Assembly: GCF_004011695.2 (NCBI RefSeq)
Contig: NC_082412.1
Coordinates: forward strand, 310,001 to 374,000
Direction: 5' to 3'
Source: Ascochyta rabiei
Taxonomy: Eukaryota > Ascomycota > Dothideomycetes > Pleosporales > Didymellaceae
DNA length: 64,000 bases
The notes beneath the pieces were generated by a model. It was not told where the DNA came from. It was given only the letters and a program-made list of their open reading frames with translations, and made no database searches. Every line of letters begins with the position of its first letter. Within the stretch, counting starts at the first letter, position 1. A program made the translations under genes and the position numbers. Below, piece by piece: positions 37,650-48,299 of the stretch.

Positions 37650-39884
37650 ATGAGCCACAACGACCACCTCACGTTCGAAGAATTCAACCGGCGCTCCGCT
37701 ACACCCCACAGCCACACCACGCCCGCTGCCGTCGCCCTCGCCCTCGTCGCAGGCATAGCAACGCTCGTCAAGTTTCTCGATTTCCTCGGCTACCCGCTCG
37801 CCTCCTGGATACGCCACTTCGCCCACACAATGGCCCTTGACTTGGTGCGCGCCGTGTCGCCCGCCCCCTCGCTGGACTCAGAGGCCAGCGACGACTCCGC
37901 GCAGAGCGGAGGCATGATGGGGAACCTGTTCGGCATGGGCGCCAGTGCGCTGTCCAAGGGCGTGCGAGGCGTTGCAAACGCTCTCTCCAGACCGCCCAGC
38001 CATGTCCCCCCGGGTCTGGGCAACTTCGACAACTCGTGCTACCAGAATAGCGTCATCCAGGGCCTTGCCTCGCTGCCCTCGCTCCGCGACTACCTAACCA
38101 CGACCACAACCGAGCACCCGTCGCTCACCGCCGAATCCACAAACCGCGCCCTCCTCGACATGATCAGCCAGCTCAACGACCCGGACAAGCGCGGTCAGCA
38201 CTTCTGGGTGCGCGGCAAGCTGAAGTCCATGAGCACCTTCACCCAACAAGACGCCCAGGAGTACTACTCACGGATACTGGACGAGCTGGACAAAGAGGTC
38301 AAGAAGGCTTCGAGCAGTACGACGCGCACTTCTGTCTCCTGGGTAGAGGCAACCAAAAGCTTGAGCTTGGCCTTAGCAGATTCAGGTCACGACGGAAAGG
38401 AGCGCGACGAGGAGGAAGCAGAAGAGAAGAGCAAGCCACTGGCAAAGCAGGCAAAGCAGGCAAAGCAGGCAAAGCAGGCAAAGCAGGCAAAGCAGGCAAA
38501 GCAGGCAAAGCTCACGCCGAACCCGTTAGACGGTCTGCTGGCACAGCGCGTGGGGTGTACGACCTGTGGCTACTCCGAGGGCCTCTCTCTTATTCCCTTC
38601 AACTGCGTCACAGTCTCCCTTGGCCGCAATCGATTCCGCTACGATATTCGTGAGTGCCTCGACGAATACACGGATCTCGAGTACATCGATGGCGTCGAAT
38701 GCGCAAAGTGCACGCTGCTCAAGCTGAAGAGCACACTCACACCACTGGCTCAGGCCAAACCAGACTCACCATTCGCTACAAAATTGCAGGCAGTGCAGGA
38801 AGCCCTCGACGACGAGGATCTGGACGACAAGACGCTCATCAAGACGTTCAACATACCGAAGAAGAACTGGGTCAAGAGCGAAAAATCGAAGCAGGCTGTC
38901 ATCGCCAGAGCGCCAAGGTCGCTCGTCCTTCACGTTAATCGGAGCATCTTCGACGAAACCACTTTCGCACAGTACAAGAACAACGCTGGAGTTTCGTATC
39001 CGTCGCTACTGGACCTTGGAAAATGGTGTCTGGGCACACAGCCTAGCGGTTCACAGCAACCCGACCTAGATCTTGAAGAATGGCCGAGGGATCCTAGGAA
39101 GTCGATGCTTGCAGGCGGCGATGCGACCGCTACTTCACCTTTCCAGTACAAGCTGCGGGCTGCCGTCACCCACTTTGGCACTCACGGCAACGGTCACTAC
39201 GTTTGCTACCGACCGCACCCAAGGCCAGTGCGCAAAGCAAGTGTTGAAGACAAGGATCAAATGGATAGGGAAGAGGACGAGCAGGAAGAGCAGGAAGGGC
39301 AGGATAAAGAGCAAGAAGAGAAAGAAGAAATCGAAGAAGAAGAAGAAGAAGAAGAAGAAGAAGAAGAAGCAACGTTGAGCGAGGAGCAGTGGTGGCGCTT
39401 CAGCGACGATACCGTCTATGCTGTGTCAGAACAAGAAGCACACCAAGGCAGCGTCTTCATGCTCTTCTACGAGCGCATCGACAAGTCGACACCATCGAGT
39501 GCGGAGCCAGACGTTGCTGCAGAACCACTCGCCATCTCCGAAGACGCGCCACTACCCCCAATCAACGTCTTATCGGCAGAAACCGAAGACAAGGCTGCTC
39601 TCAAAGTCCCTCTACCCGACGACACCTCCGACTCCGTCTCAGACTTCATCCCCCCAGAAGCCCCCGCAGCCCAGTCCGCACCACCCACGCTCACACCCTC
39701 CGAGTCCAGCACCGACGAAACCGAAGTCAGCGAAACAGACGCAGATTCCGAAGCCGAAACAATAGCAACGCCACCCACGCCCACCCTACCCAAGCTCTCC
39801 CCTCACACCATGCGCACAGCCGGCAACGCACCGGCGCGCGGCCAGGGCAGCAGAGCGAGTCTCCCCCTCGTGAGCGCGACGTAG
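37650..39884 (+). CDS. membrane-anchored ubiquitin carboxyl-terminal hydrolase (UBP1-like)
   Basis: A single exon encodes 744 residues. A hydrophobic segment at about 25-48 (AAVALALVAGIATLVKFL) probably anchors the N-terminus, as in yeast Ubp1. The USP domain (PF00443) begins at GLGNFDNSCYQNSVIQGL with catalytic Cys130. QQDAQEYYSRILDEL follows, then VGCTTCGYSEGLSLIPFNCVTV. The His box is FGTHGNGHYVCYRP with His516, and WWRFSDDTVYAVS and GSVFMLFYERI close the fold. The domain carries two low-complexity insertions: a (Lys-Gln-Ala)n run encoded by 38447-38511 and a Glu-rich tract encoded by 39275-39370. A Ser/Pro/Glu-rich tail follows residue about 610. The enzyme removes ubiquitin from substrates, probably at the endoplasmic reticulum. 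Substrates are unknown. Confidence 0.9.
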   Translation: MSHNDHLTFEEFNRRSATPHSHTTPAAVALALVAGIATLVKFLDFLGYPLASWIRHFAHTMALDLVRAVSPAPSLDSEASDDSAQSGGMMGNLFGMGASALSKGVRGVANALSRPPSHVPPGLGNFDNSCYQNSVIQGLASLPSLRDYLTTTTTEHPSLTAESTNRALLDMISQLNDPDKRGQHFWVRGKLKSMSTFTQQDAQEYYSRILDELDKEVKKASSSTTRTSVSWVEATKSLSLALADSGHDGKERDEEEAEEKSKPLAKQAKQAKQAKQAKQAKQAKQAKLTPNPLDGLLAQRVGCTTCGYSEGLSLIPFNCVTVSLGRNRFRYDIRECLDEYTDLEYIDGVECAKCTLLKLKSTLTPLAQAKPDSPFATKLQAVQEALDDEDLDDKTLIKTFNIPKKNWVKSEKSKQAVIARAPRSLVLHVNRSIFDETTFAQYKNNAGVSYPSLLDLGKWCLGTQPSGSQQPDLDLEEWPRDPRKSMLAGGDATATSPFQYKLRAAVTHFGTHGNGHYVCYRPHPRPVRKASVEDKDQMDREEDEQEEQEGQDKEQEEKEEIEEEEEEEEEEEEATLSEEQWWRFSDDTVYAVSEQEAHQGSVFMLFYERIDKSTPSSAEPDVAAEPLAISEDAPLPPINVLSAETEDKAALKVPLPDDTSDSVSDFIPPEAPAAQSAPPTLTPSESSTDETEVSETDADSEAETIATPPTPTLPKLSPHTMRTAGNAPARGQGSRASLPLVSAT
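38447..38511. repeat. 9 bp in-frame coding tandem repeat
   Basis: About seven perfect copies of GCAAAGCAG encode (Ala-Lys-Gln)n inside the ubiquitin protease. The unit length is a multiple of three, so copy-number change keeps the frame. Confidence 0.97.
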
Positions 39885-40528
39885 AGCGCCTGTGTAAGCA
39901 AGTGGTTGTGAAACGCTAGACAGCTTTCAAAGCCTGACCGGATTCGAGAGGTTCTGATACTCCAACTTTCCCCATACAAAACAGACCAGAAGCGAAGCGA
40001 AGCGAAGCAAAGCAAAATCCGAGGCGCTTCAGGCATCCCGGGGTGTACGAGGTGTTGCGGTGGGAGGCGTGATGTCTGTTTACAAAGCATCCCTGTATGC
40101 CTCAATCGGGTCAGGGCGGGCGTTTGGGTCAGGCAAGGTATCGGATTTGGATTCCTGGGTTTGCGTTCTTTTCTCCCTCTTCTTTCTTCTGTTATACCGC
40201 ATGGCTAGGCTTGTTCGAGAGGAACATACAAGGAGACCAAGTGAGCAAGGTCGCCGTTGAGAAGTCCCGGGTCACCATCCGAGGGGAGAAGCGAAGTGTG
40301 CCGTGAGTGGGTGGGCATCGTTTGTTTCGTTCCTGCCCTTGCTTGTTTCGATGCGAATTCGCATCGTCCGTCTGTACGTTTTCGCGGCTGCACAGTGGCA
40401 TCACCGGATGGCGCGCTCGGTGGCATTGTACTGCGTTGTGGTCTTGGGCGCAGCGTGAACTTGATCTCGAAGACTTGGTTTGTGCAGATTCTATTCACGA
40501 AGACTAAAAGCTACCGTGTACTATGATA
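39885..40528. other. convergent intergenic region
   Basis: About 640 bp between the stops of the ubiquitin protease and the ArAE/FUSC gene. It contains a short (GAAGC)n run near 39990-40015 and nothing else recognisable. Confidence 0.5.
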
Positions 40529-43500
40529 TTACTCTTGCTTGCTCCTCCCGCTCCCGCTCCCGCTCCACCGACTCGCGTTCCTGACCAGCGTCGCGGCTGA
40601 CGAGTTCTCGCTCGCGTTGTTGGTGCTGACGATGTGGAACGAGAAGTCTAGCTCGCCAACGAGTTTCTTGACCGCGCTGTGGTCATGTCAGTTTCTTTGC
40701 TGCTTGTGAGGAGTCCAGACAGATGGGGTTCAGTGGGGTGACTTACTGCAATAGCTTCTCCGTGTTCACGGAGATGCATCGCGTGCTGATGGCCATGACT
40801 GCGAATGCGGCGTAGCCAGGTTCGGCAATGTGTCGCAGGGAGAGAATGTCAGAGTCTACGGCTTTCAGCTTCTCGCCCCACTGGTAGTTGTGCGGGACCT
40901 TGAGGTAGGGCGGCAGCGATTGGCCGTTCAGGATGGAAGAGCTGAGCAGGGAGAGCAAGGTGGTGATCTCATGGGAGGTGACGTTCGCGTCCTTGATCAC
41001 CCGCCGGAAGTCATGGAACCATTGAGGACTGGCCTGTTTCGGGAAGCTGGTGGATGACCATGTCGCCTCCTCGTCTGGCTGTCGGGATCGAGGAATGGAT
41101 GCGTGAAGGCTTGGCTGGCATAGCCCAGCAACGCCGTGTGATTCACGATGTTGTTCACGTAGCCGATGATCTTCTCGTAGTCTTCCGCTGGGAACTTGCC
41201 GCCAAGGGGGAACTCGAATTTCACGAAACCGGAATGCATTTTGAGTGCCTGCAGAGTGAGCATTTGCTTCGCAAAGACCTTGTTTCGCACTTTGTTTAGC
41301 ATGAAGCCTGGCGATGTTTTGTCGTTCTCTTCATCGCCTGCATCGCCTCGTATGCGCGACAGAACTTGCTCGTGCATGATGGAGTAGAAGTTGGCACTCA
41401 AGTACAGCGCGCCACCAAGCTTCTGGCGGAGCGCAGAGTGCTCGGTAATCGGGTAGGGGAATATAGTCCAGAAGAATGCCACCGCAAGACCAACGACTAC
41501 GGTTGCGAGGCGATAGGGACCGAGTTGGTAGATGGGGTACGCAGGTTGGCCGGTGGCAGATGCGGCTTGGACGCCGATTTTGCGGACTTGCAGTTCGTAG
41601 CCTACGATCATAGTGGCGGTGACGACACTGATCATACCGACAATCACGAGGTCAAGACGCTTTAGTGGGATGTAGAAGCCGATAGCGACGAAGAACCAAA
41701 GGAGTGGGATGACGCCCCCAGTGCGTTGGTCAGGGATGTACCAGATCAGCCAGGCGACGCACATGGCAACCGCGGTTCCCGCAATGCGGAGCATGAACTG
41801 GAAGATGGATTGACCTGCAGTCGGAGTCATGGAGATAGCGACCATGATCATGGCCCAGACGAGACGTTGTTCTACGAAGAAGGTTTGCGTGTCTCGGAGA
41901 AAGGCGATGATGCCAATCGACATGGTAGCACATGCAGCGCGGAAACCGAACGCAGATTCAGAGGAGCGGAAGAATCTAGCCCATGCGCGGATGACGTTAC
42001 CAAACTTCTCCCAGGCATTGTTAGGTGGTAGATGCTCAGGGTCTTTCTTGCTCTCGTATGCCTCGCCCATGTAGACACGGGTGTTGTTCCTATCAAAGCC
42101 AGCAATCGTCGTCACGTCGTCATGGTTCGAGTCCTGCGATTGGAGGATACTCTTCACCCACTTCTTGAGGCGCTTCCCGCCGGGGTTGATTATCTGCTTC
42201 TTTGCTGTGGCTTGATCATGTTCGTCGGCAAATTTGACAAACTCAAGGATCGAGCGGCTGATTGAGTTGAGCAAGAAGATGACGTACAGAACGATGTACA
42301 ACTGTCGCTGGTCACGCTTTCGTGTGGCGATGCTAGGCAGGCGTTTAAGTGTCTCGTCGTCAATCTCATCGGGACGTGAGAAGTAGTCGGCGCTTAGATT
42401 TATACCCTTGCTCTCAACCCAGTGGCGGAGCGTTGGCTCCTTTGAGCTGTAGAAAATGTCGGCTTGTTTCTTCATATACTCTGCGAAGTTCTTGTCGCCA
42501 GGCTTCACTGTATCGCCCTTTGCCTCCGCATCACCCTGGTTCTGGCCTTTCTTCTTCTTAGGAGGCTTTGTGAACTGCATCCTGAGCATGACATGCGTGA
42601 GGCCCTCGTCCATAGTCTGCATGATTTGATCGAATGGTTCGTGGACGAACGAGAACAGCTCATTCCACTCGCCGACAGCCTTTTCCCGTAATTCTTGATC
42701 ATGCTCTGACACTTCTTCGCCGTCCCAATGATTGATCTCTGCCGCTCGCTCGAATAAATCCATCACTGAACCAAGACCAAGAATCGGCATCAAGATAGAT
42801 CTCAGGTGCTTGAATATACCTTCGAAATCGTCTGGCGTCAGCTTGCCGTACGCGATCTCTCTTTTAGCGAACACAAGATCTGTAGTGAGCTTTCCGTGCA
42901 ATTCCTGAAGAGCAGCTGTCATCTTCTTTACAGCTGCAACTTCCGGCTTAGCCTTGGATTTTCTCTCCTTGTCTGCATCGTTGCCCTCGTCGGCTTCAGG
43001 TATGTATGTCTGCCCGAACATGTCTGATCCTTCCAGACTGTGGAGGTATCCCTTTTGTGCTCCAATCGCTCCTTTCAACAACCCAATGTACCCAGTCATC
43101 TCCTTTACAACAACCGCCCGACAGGTGATAGGAATGATGAACAAGCTTACACCAGTGGCAAGGCCAAACCCAGTAAGAAATGAGATGAGAAGGCTCCGAA
43201 TGAAAGCTTCGCACTGTGCAGGCGTCGTGAAAAAAAAACCTGAAGTCGCCGCGACATCGATCAGGATCGAGTAGATGATAGCTGGGAAAGCCAGTTGTGG
43301 AAACTTCGCTTTCAGCGTGTTAACGATGTAGGTCTGGAAAAACAACCATACACCCAGGACTGCAGACTGTGAAGAGTTGTATCGCTGTGGGGTCGCGCCA
43401 GGAACTGTAGTGTGTTCGCGTGCTTTGACGGCGGACCACACCATCAGTAATGCGATAGCTGAGCCAACGCATGTGCTGAGGATGTTCAAAGTCATGGTTT

Positions 43501-43864
43501 GAATGAACTTTGCTCTCGGCATGATGCAAAACCCAAGGATCGAAATGACAGCGACAAGATATCCGAGAGTTGAGAACGTTTGCGCGACCTTGTCGGCTTG
43601 GTACATGGCGATTGCTATTGTTGGTGGGAGCGCGGCCTTGCCCATCATCATCAACGTCCCGGCGTCGAGTCCTAGCTTGTCCCATGCTTTCTTGATCTTC
43701 GCTGGCTCTTTCTTTTCCTTTCCCCCCTCTTTCATGTCGTCTCCAAGCGTTGCGTTTTGTTGATAGCGATTGGTCCCTTCACGTGCCTCATCAGCCTCCA
43801 CCCTTCCGTTGACGTCCGTCTCTTCCCCATCTGGACGAGGGCCATTAGGCGCGACTCGAGCCAT
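40529..43864 (-). CDS. ArAE/FUSC-family membrane transporter (DUF2421), with a frame break near 41,080
   Basis: The main open frame (from 43864) encodes over 900 residues of an aromatic-acid-exporter-like protein (ArAE_2 N-terminal and DUF2421 regions; related to yeast Bre4-type proteins). Two helical blocks, about residues 75-270 and 640-790 (e.g. VVVGLAVAFFWTIFPYPIT), flank a large cytosolic part. The C-terminal segment DEEATWSSTSFPKQ..QWFHDFRRVIKD is clearly coding but in the -1 frame from about 41078. A 70 bp intron (40677-40746, GTAAGT donor, CTGAC branch) leads to the last exon, 40529-40676. Either a 68 bp intron (41079-41146, GTGAAT..ACAG, weak branch) joins the frames, giving 1065 residues, or there is a true single-base frameshift. 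The putative intron reads like conserved protein (NHTALLGYASQAF), so the frameshift is not excluded. Substrate unknown. Confidence 0.8.
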
Positions 43865-45794
43865 GCCGCAGCGCTATGGAAACTGCTCGATCTGGTGGCA
43901 CGACAATATGGCAAAGAAGACATGAAAAGATCGCACGAAGGCGTTTGATTGATGTGAGCCCAACAAGTATGAATTCGAAAGCACCGACCGTCCGTTGTCT
44001 CGCCGGCCACGGCATCTTTGCGGCGACCTAGCAGCGTCATAGCCTGCGCTTTCTCAGGACCATCATTGCGCCAAGGCGCTACTGTTCGCTTAGCGTGCGG
44101 AGGATTGATGTGACTTGCGATGCGAGTTGTCGGCATCCTGCAGGAGCCAATTTGATATTGAGCCGAGAGTCGATCAAGAACCACACTCGTTCGCGGTTTC
44201 AGGTGACCACAAGCGGACAAGACCTCAATGTCAGACTGGATCTTCGGGTGGATCGAACATTGTCTTCCAGTTCCCCTTTTGCTCCTTGTGTCCCACCCTG
44301 AAGACTACCTCGGACGTAGCAGCGGTCGATCCTCGTTAATTTCGATGAAGTATGGGATCTTCATTGAATCATAACGATTATCGAAACGGTCAAGCTGCGC
44401 CATCGTTTTCGTCTGTTCGTAACAGTATAAATCATGCCTGAGTCTGCTTCTGATATTTGCAGCTGGGCGGGTTACCAAAACCTGTGCTCTTCAAGAAACC
44501 ACTACAATGCGGTGAGCATCACACGAGCTCAGCAACAGTAACTGCTCCGGTTAACATCAACGAATTGGCTATGATCTTGCTGTCAACACCAAGGTCCCAG
44601 TCACATTCCCCGCTCAACCCCGCCCATGATCCAGCCTGTCATTACGCCACAATTCACACACCTCCCATCTCCGCGGTCATCTCGTCTCGTGTCAAATCCA
44701 CCATTGCGATCCCATGACCCAAGATCCACCGCACCACCATAATCCGGAAATCCACGTTTTCAGTCCGAAACCCATGCCAGTATCGGCCAGGATCGAGTGA
44801 GAACAAGTGTACCAACATAAATCTTGCGGTAACGCAAGAAGCGCAGAGAGAATCTTCCGGGATTTCTGAGCGAGTGGGATGAGGCACCTGATGGAAAGAA
44901 GGTAGAAGTCCGGTCTAAGTATTTGATAGCAGCTGTCAGTACACACAGTCTCTGGGAGTGGTGTTGGACAACTTGAGTATACGACCGCTCTTTCGGTCCA
45001 GGAAACATCTGGATGGTAGCGCCACATCTGTCCTGTGTAGTATTTTGGGCGCTTTTGGGGTTGATCTGCAGCACGGTTGTTCTCTTATGGACAGACTGGA
45101 ATACGAGATTATTCGGCTCTGTCACAGTGTTGGCCGGTGTTTCCTGGGAATCTTTCATTTCACGGTCTGGTATCGCGATGGGTCTCGTATCTCACTTCTC
45201 TTGCAACCTAATGTCGCACTCCTACCGAGCAGTACTAGTGTAGACATCATTAGACTCGACAACCTGGTTTTCTGGACCAAGGGCAGATGCTGCAGAGGCT
45301 TTTATTTATATACAGCAGACTATACCTTCCACATATTTCGTCTGTGTACATGTAAGTGAAATATTGCCCAGTGAATGAACAAAACTACAAAGCGCAAGAT
45401 ATACCCGCATCTCTGAAATAGCGTGAACACATGTTTACAGAAACTCGAGTGGAAAATTCAGGCCTTCGCTTTGCTGCTGCGTTGATCGGCGCAGACTCTC
45501 CAGTCAGAAAGTCGAGGATCCGGTATACCGCAGTGAACGCACACTTCCCATGCACAAGGTGGCTTCTTGAAGAAATGGCTATCAGGACCTACGTACCCTT
45601 CATGCAAAAGGGCTGAGGGTATACACGCAGCAGGTTCAAGAAACGCACACCGTATGTTATCGTAACATCGTCGCTGAACTCGATCTGATGGATAAGGATC
45701 GTCCAAGCAATCGCCACTGCCTTCTCGATGATGCACCGCTGGGGCGGCCATCTCACCAAGACCGTGGACACGGCCAGCACCGCCAATAAACTCG
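43865..45794. other. intergenic region with possible extension of the gene at 45795
   Basis: About 1.9 kb. Between 45458 and 45800 the minus strand has protein-like sequence that may be the end of the hypothetical gene to its right. From 43865 to about 45450 no supported gene, tRNA or repeat was found. Confidence 0.45.
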
Positions 45795-46697
45795 TCATCG
45801 ATATCTTGGATCCCGCATCCCGCACCCACCCGGTACCATATCCGAACCGCGAGACCTCCACGCATCAACCTGGACATCGTTGTCCACCAAAGCAATACCA
45901 TGGGCGTCTGGAACGTCAATCCAAACCGCACTATCCCGCGTTGGTCCTGGGAGTTGCACACCCATGATTTCCCTCTGGTCGATGATCTCCAGAACTGCAG
46001 CAAGATGGACATTGTCCTCGATACCGCACTCATGGCGTGAGATGAGGTTTTCGCGGATCCCTTCCAATGTGGTACCGAGTGGCCACTGGAAGGATTGGGG
46101 GGGTTCGGTTAGGAGGGTGAGTACAGAGGAGTCCGGGTACAAGTAGAAACCTGTCGCTGGGAGATGCATGGCTCTCGCTGCTGGTGGGTATGGCGTGAGC
46201 TCGGGAGCATGCGTAGAAGTGGCGTCGGGTGCGTTGTTATGTTGCGTGACGTTGTCTTCGTCATAGCCTAAATATGATGTAGAGGGTCCAGGGTCAGTTA
46301 TGTCAGTATAGCAAGACCCTTCATCCGCAGCGGATGATGCCATGTCGCACTTTGAGCAAGCGCTTCGAACCTCTTGCCGGTCCCGCAACTCAGCCAAAGC
46401 AGTCGCGCGCTCAAACCGCGCTTCTCTCAATCGTTCCCCCAGCTCCCCAAGTGCCTCGATGTGCCAGTGGACATCTTCATCCAGACTCTCATTCGCCTCC
46501 TGCAGCTCTCGAACCTGGTGTTCCAAGTAACTGCTACGCATCTGCAGAAGACTGGCTAGTTTCATCCAAGCTTCCGTGCACGGCGAGGGTGCAGAGCTGA
46601 CACATACATCTGCGTTCTGCCGCACCAGCTCGTCACAGAGCCGCTCGAAGTTGTCTTTGAAACTCGTGTTATCATCAGTAGAGATATTGCCCGACAT
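45795..46697 (-). CDS. hypothetical protein with N-terminal coiled coil
   Basis: I do not recognise a family. The open frame encodes 300 residues. Residues about 45-110 (LASLLQMRSSYLEHQVRELQEANESL and ALGELGERLREARFERATALAEL) are predicted coiled coil by heptad pattern. A polar linker follows. The region around 205-280 looks folded (FYLYPDSSVLTLL, LGTTLEGIRENLISRHECG, VLEIIDQREIMGVQL). The end is doubtful. In the +1 frame, beyond about 45830, the same strand reads GCGIQDIDDEFIGGAG and later CAWEVCVHCGIPDPRLSDW, with a stop near 45458. That looks coding. A frameshift or an unrecognised intron could join the two and lengthen the protein to about 410 residues. Function cannot be assigned. Confidence 0.55.
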   Translation of the reverse strand: MSGNISTDDNTSFKDNFERLCDELVRQNADVCVSSAPSPCTEAWMKLASLLQMRSSYLEHQVRELQEANESLDEDVHWHIEALGELGERLREARFERATALAELRDRQEVRSACSKCDMASSAADEGSCYTDITDPGPSTSYLGYDEDNVTQHNNAPDATSTHAPELTPYPPAARAMHLPATGFYLYPDSSVLTLLTEPPQSFQWPLGTTLEGIRENLISRHECGIEDNVHLAAVLEIIDQREIMGVQLPGPTRDSAVWIDVPDAHGIALVDNDVQVDAWRSRGSDMVPGGCGMRDPRYR

Positions 46698-47360
46698 GGT
46701 CGTTTCTTGATGTTCGGTAGACGGAACTATAGATCGATGCTAGGACAGTAGACGCCAGACACGACGTGAGAACGTGGAAGTGGTTTTGTAGTAGGAATGC
46801 AAAGTTGAGGTCGTTGTCTAGAGTGGCGCACTATATACTCTCACACAGATCACGTAGCTACAGACTACAGTGCACGTAATGTGAAGCACGAAGGACTGTG
46901 ACGCCAGGACCATGAAGGATGTTTAGAATTCTCTGGGGGCGGAATGTCATGGAGTTGACAAACGGGTGCAGTGATTCGTGTGGAAGGCCAAACGGGGGCC
47001 GATGTGATGGCACCAAACGGCAGCAAGGGTGTTGGGAAAACACGCACGTAGAAAGGGGAGGGAGAGTGCAGGGAGCAAGGTTTGACTTGGATTTACTGCG
47101 CTATACATCGTACGTCTACGTCGTGAAGCGCTCGAGTGGACCGTCAAATCTAAAAAGAAATGTGTGTGGGTATACCGTATACTAAAGATGCAGTCGTACG
47201 CCAAATGAAGAGAAGGAAAGAAGTGTGCAGAAGAAGCACCCAGCACAGCGCTTGAAAGTAGCGCTCTTTCGGCCGTGGCAGAGGAAAGTCATGAAGGAAG
47301 ATGTGCTTCTAAAACCCAAGCAGTGACCCGATACCCACAACGCCGACCCAAAACACACTT
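46698..47360. other. intergenic region
   Basis: About 660 bp holding the promoter of the gene at 45795 and the 3' flank of the gene at 47361. Nothing else is recognisable. Confidence 0.5.
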
Positions 47361-48299
47361 TTAGTTGGAGGTAACCTCCTTCGTAGCATCAGAACGACCG
47401 CGCTCAACCCGCTCGACAGCCGTCTTCGAGTCCGTACGCGACTTGTTCGCCGCAGCGACCAAAGCCTCTCGGTGGTCTCTCGCCATTTGGCGCATAGCAG
47501 CTTTCTCTTTCTCGTACTCAATGCTGCCGTTGCGCCTGGGGCTTGAACGGCGCGAAGCAGGCTGGCTGTGAGTTGTTGATGTCGAGTGAGACGGCGTCAT
47601 ACGGATGCTGTTGGGTCGGGTATTGGGTACGCTAGGACCATCCCTGTTGCTTGCCGCCTGGGATGTACTGACGTAGAACTCAGTGTTGCGTGAATCCTGG
47701 CTTTGGCTATCGACATCGCGCTCGAACGAAGGATTACGTGAGTCGCTGCGAGAACTGTTGCGTGAGCCGGCAAACTTGGGATCGTCGCCTTTCAGCATCG
47801 GTCTGAATTGGCCTGTGCGTTGGCTGATGCACCAGAGCTTGTAGGGTCCAGGTATAAAAGTGCCTTCCTGGTCCCAGCACTGGACCCATGCAACACCGTT
47901 ATCAAGGCGGAAGAAGCCAACTTCAATGTTCCTGCCGCGGTCGTTCTGGATGGCACCGTACTTCTTGCGAGATTTGTAATCGTCCTCCAGCATGTACCGC
48001 TTCAGAACACGTGACCAGTGTGCAGAAATCGGACGGGCGAGCTTTTCGTACTCCTTGGGCAGGTCCTGGGGGACCTGTACTGGTCCTCCCTCAGCGGTCG
48101 TTGCGGAAATGTCATGAGAAGCTTCTTTCAGTTTTGCAACCAAGTACCAGCCTCGACCCGGGATGTACTCATAGAGGCCTGGCTTGGGCTCAGCCCAGTG
48201 CTCTGTTTTTCTGACGGAGCGTTCCTGTGAGTGGCTATTCCGGAACCATTTGTGGGGAGAAAAGAGCTTCTGTGTGGCCAGGAACAAGTTTGGCGACAT
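47361..48299 (-). CDS. hypothetical protein, Ser/Arg-rich tail
   Basis: I do not recognise this gene. I start it at the internal ATG at 48299 (MSPNLFLATQKLFSPHKWF), giving 312 residues. The open frame continues upstream to an ATG at 48437, which would add 46 residues of poorer composition. The first half looks like a compact domain rich in aromatic residues (YEYIPGRGWYLVAKLKEA, LARPISAHWSRVLKRYMLEDDY, GFFRLDNGVAWVQCWDQEGTF). From about residue 185 on the protein is Ser/Asn/Arg-rich and probably disordered, closing with a basic helical segment (EYEKEKAAMRQMARDHREAL). There is no signal peptide or membrane segment. Function unknown. Confidence 0.55.
   Translation of the reverse strand: MSPNLFLATQKLFSPHKWFRNSHSQERSVRKTEHWAEPKPGLYEYIPGRGWYLVAKLKEASHDISATTAEGGPVQVPQDLPKEYEKLARPISAHWSRVLKRYMLEDDYKSRKKYGAIQNDRGRNIEVGFFRLDNGVAWVQCWDQEGTFIPGPYKLWCISQRTGQFRPMLKGDDPKFAGSRNSSRSDSRNPSFERDVDSQSQDSRNTEFYVSTSQAASNRDGPSVPNTRPNSIRMTPSHSTSTTHSQPASRRSSPRRNGSIEYEKEKAAMRQMARDHREALVAAANKSRTDSKTAVERVERGRSDATKEVTSN

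Noticed and set aside
44958..45359. 133-codon plus-strand frame in an intergenic region
   Set aside because: No family signature or splice context, and composition is unlike neighbouring genes.
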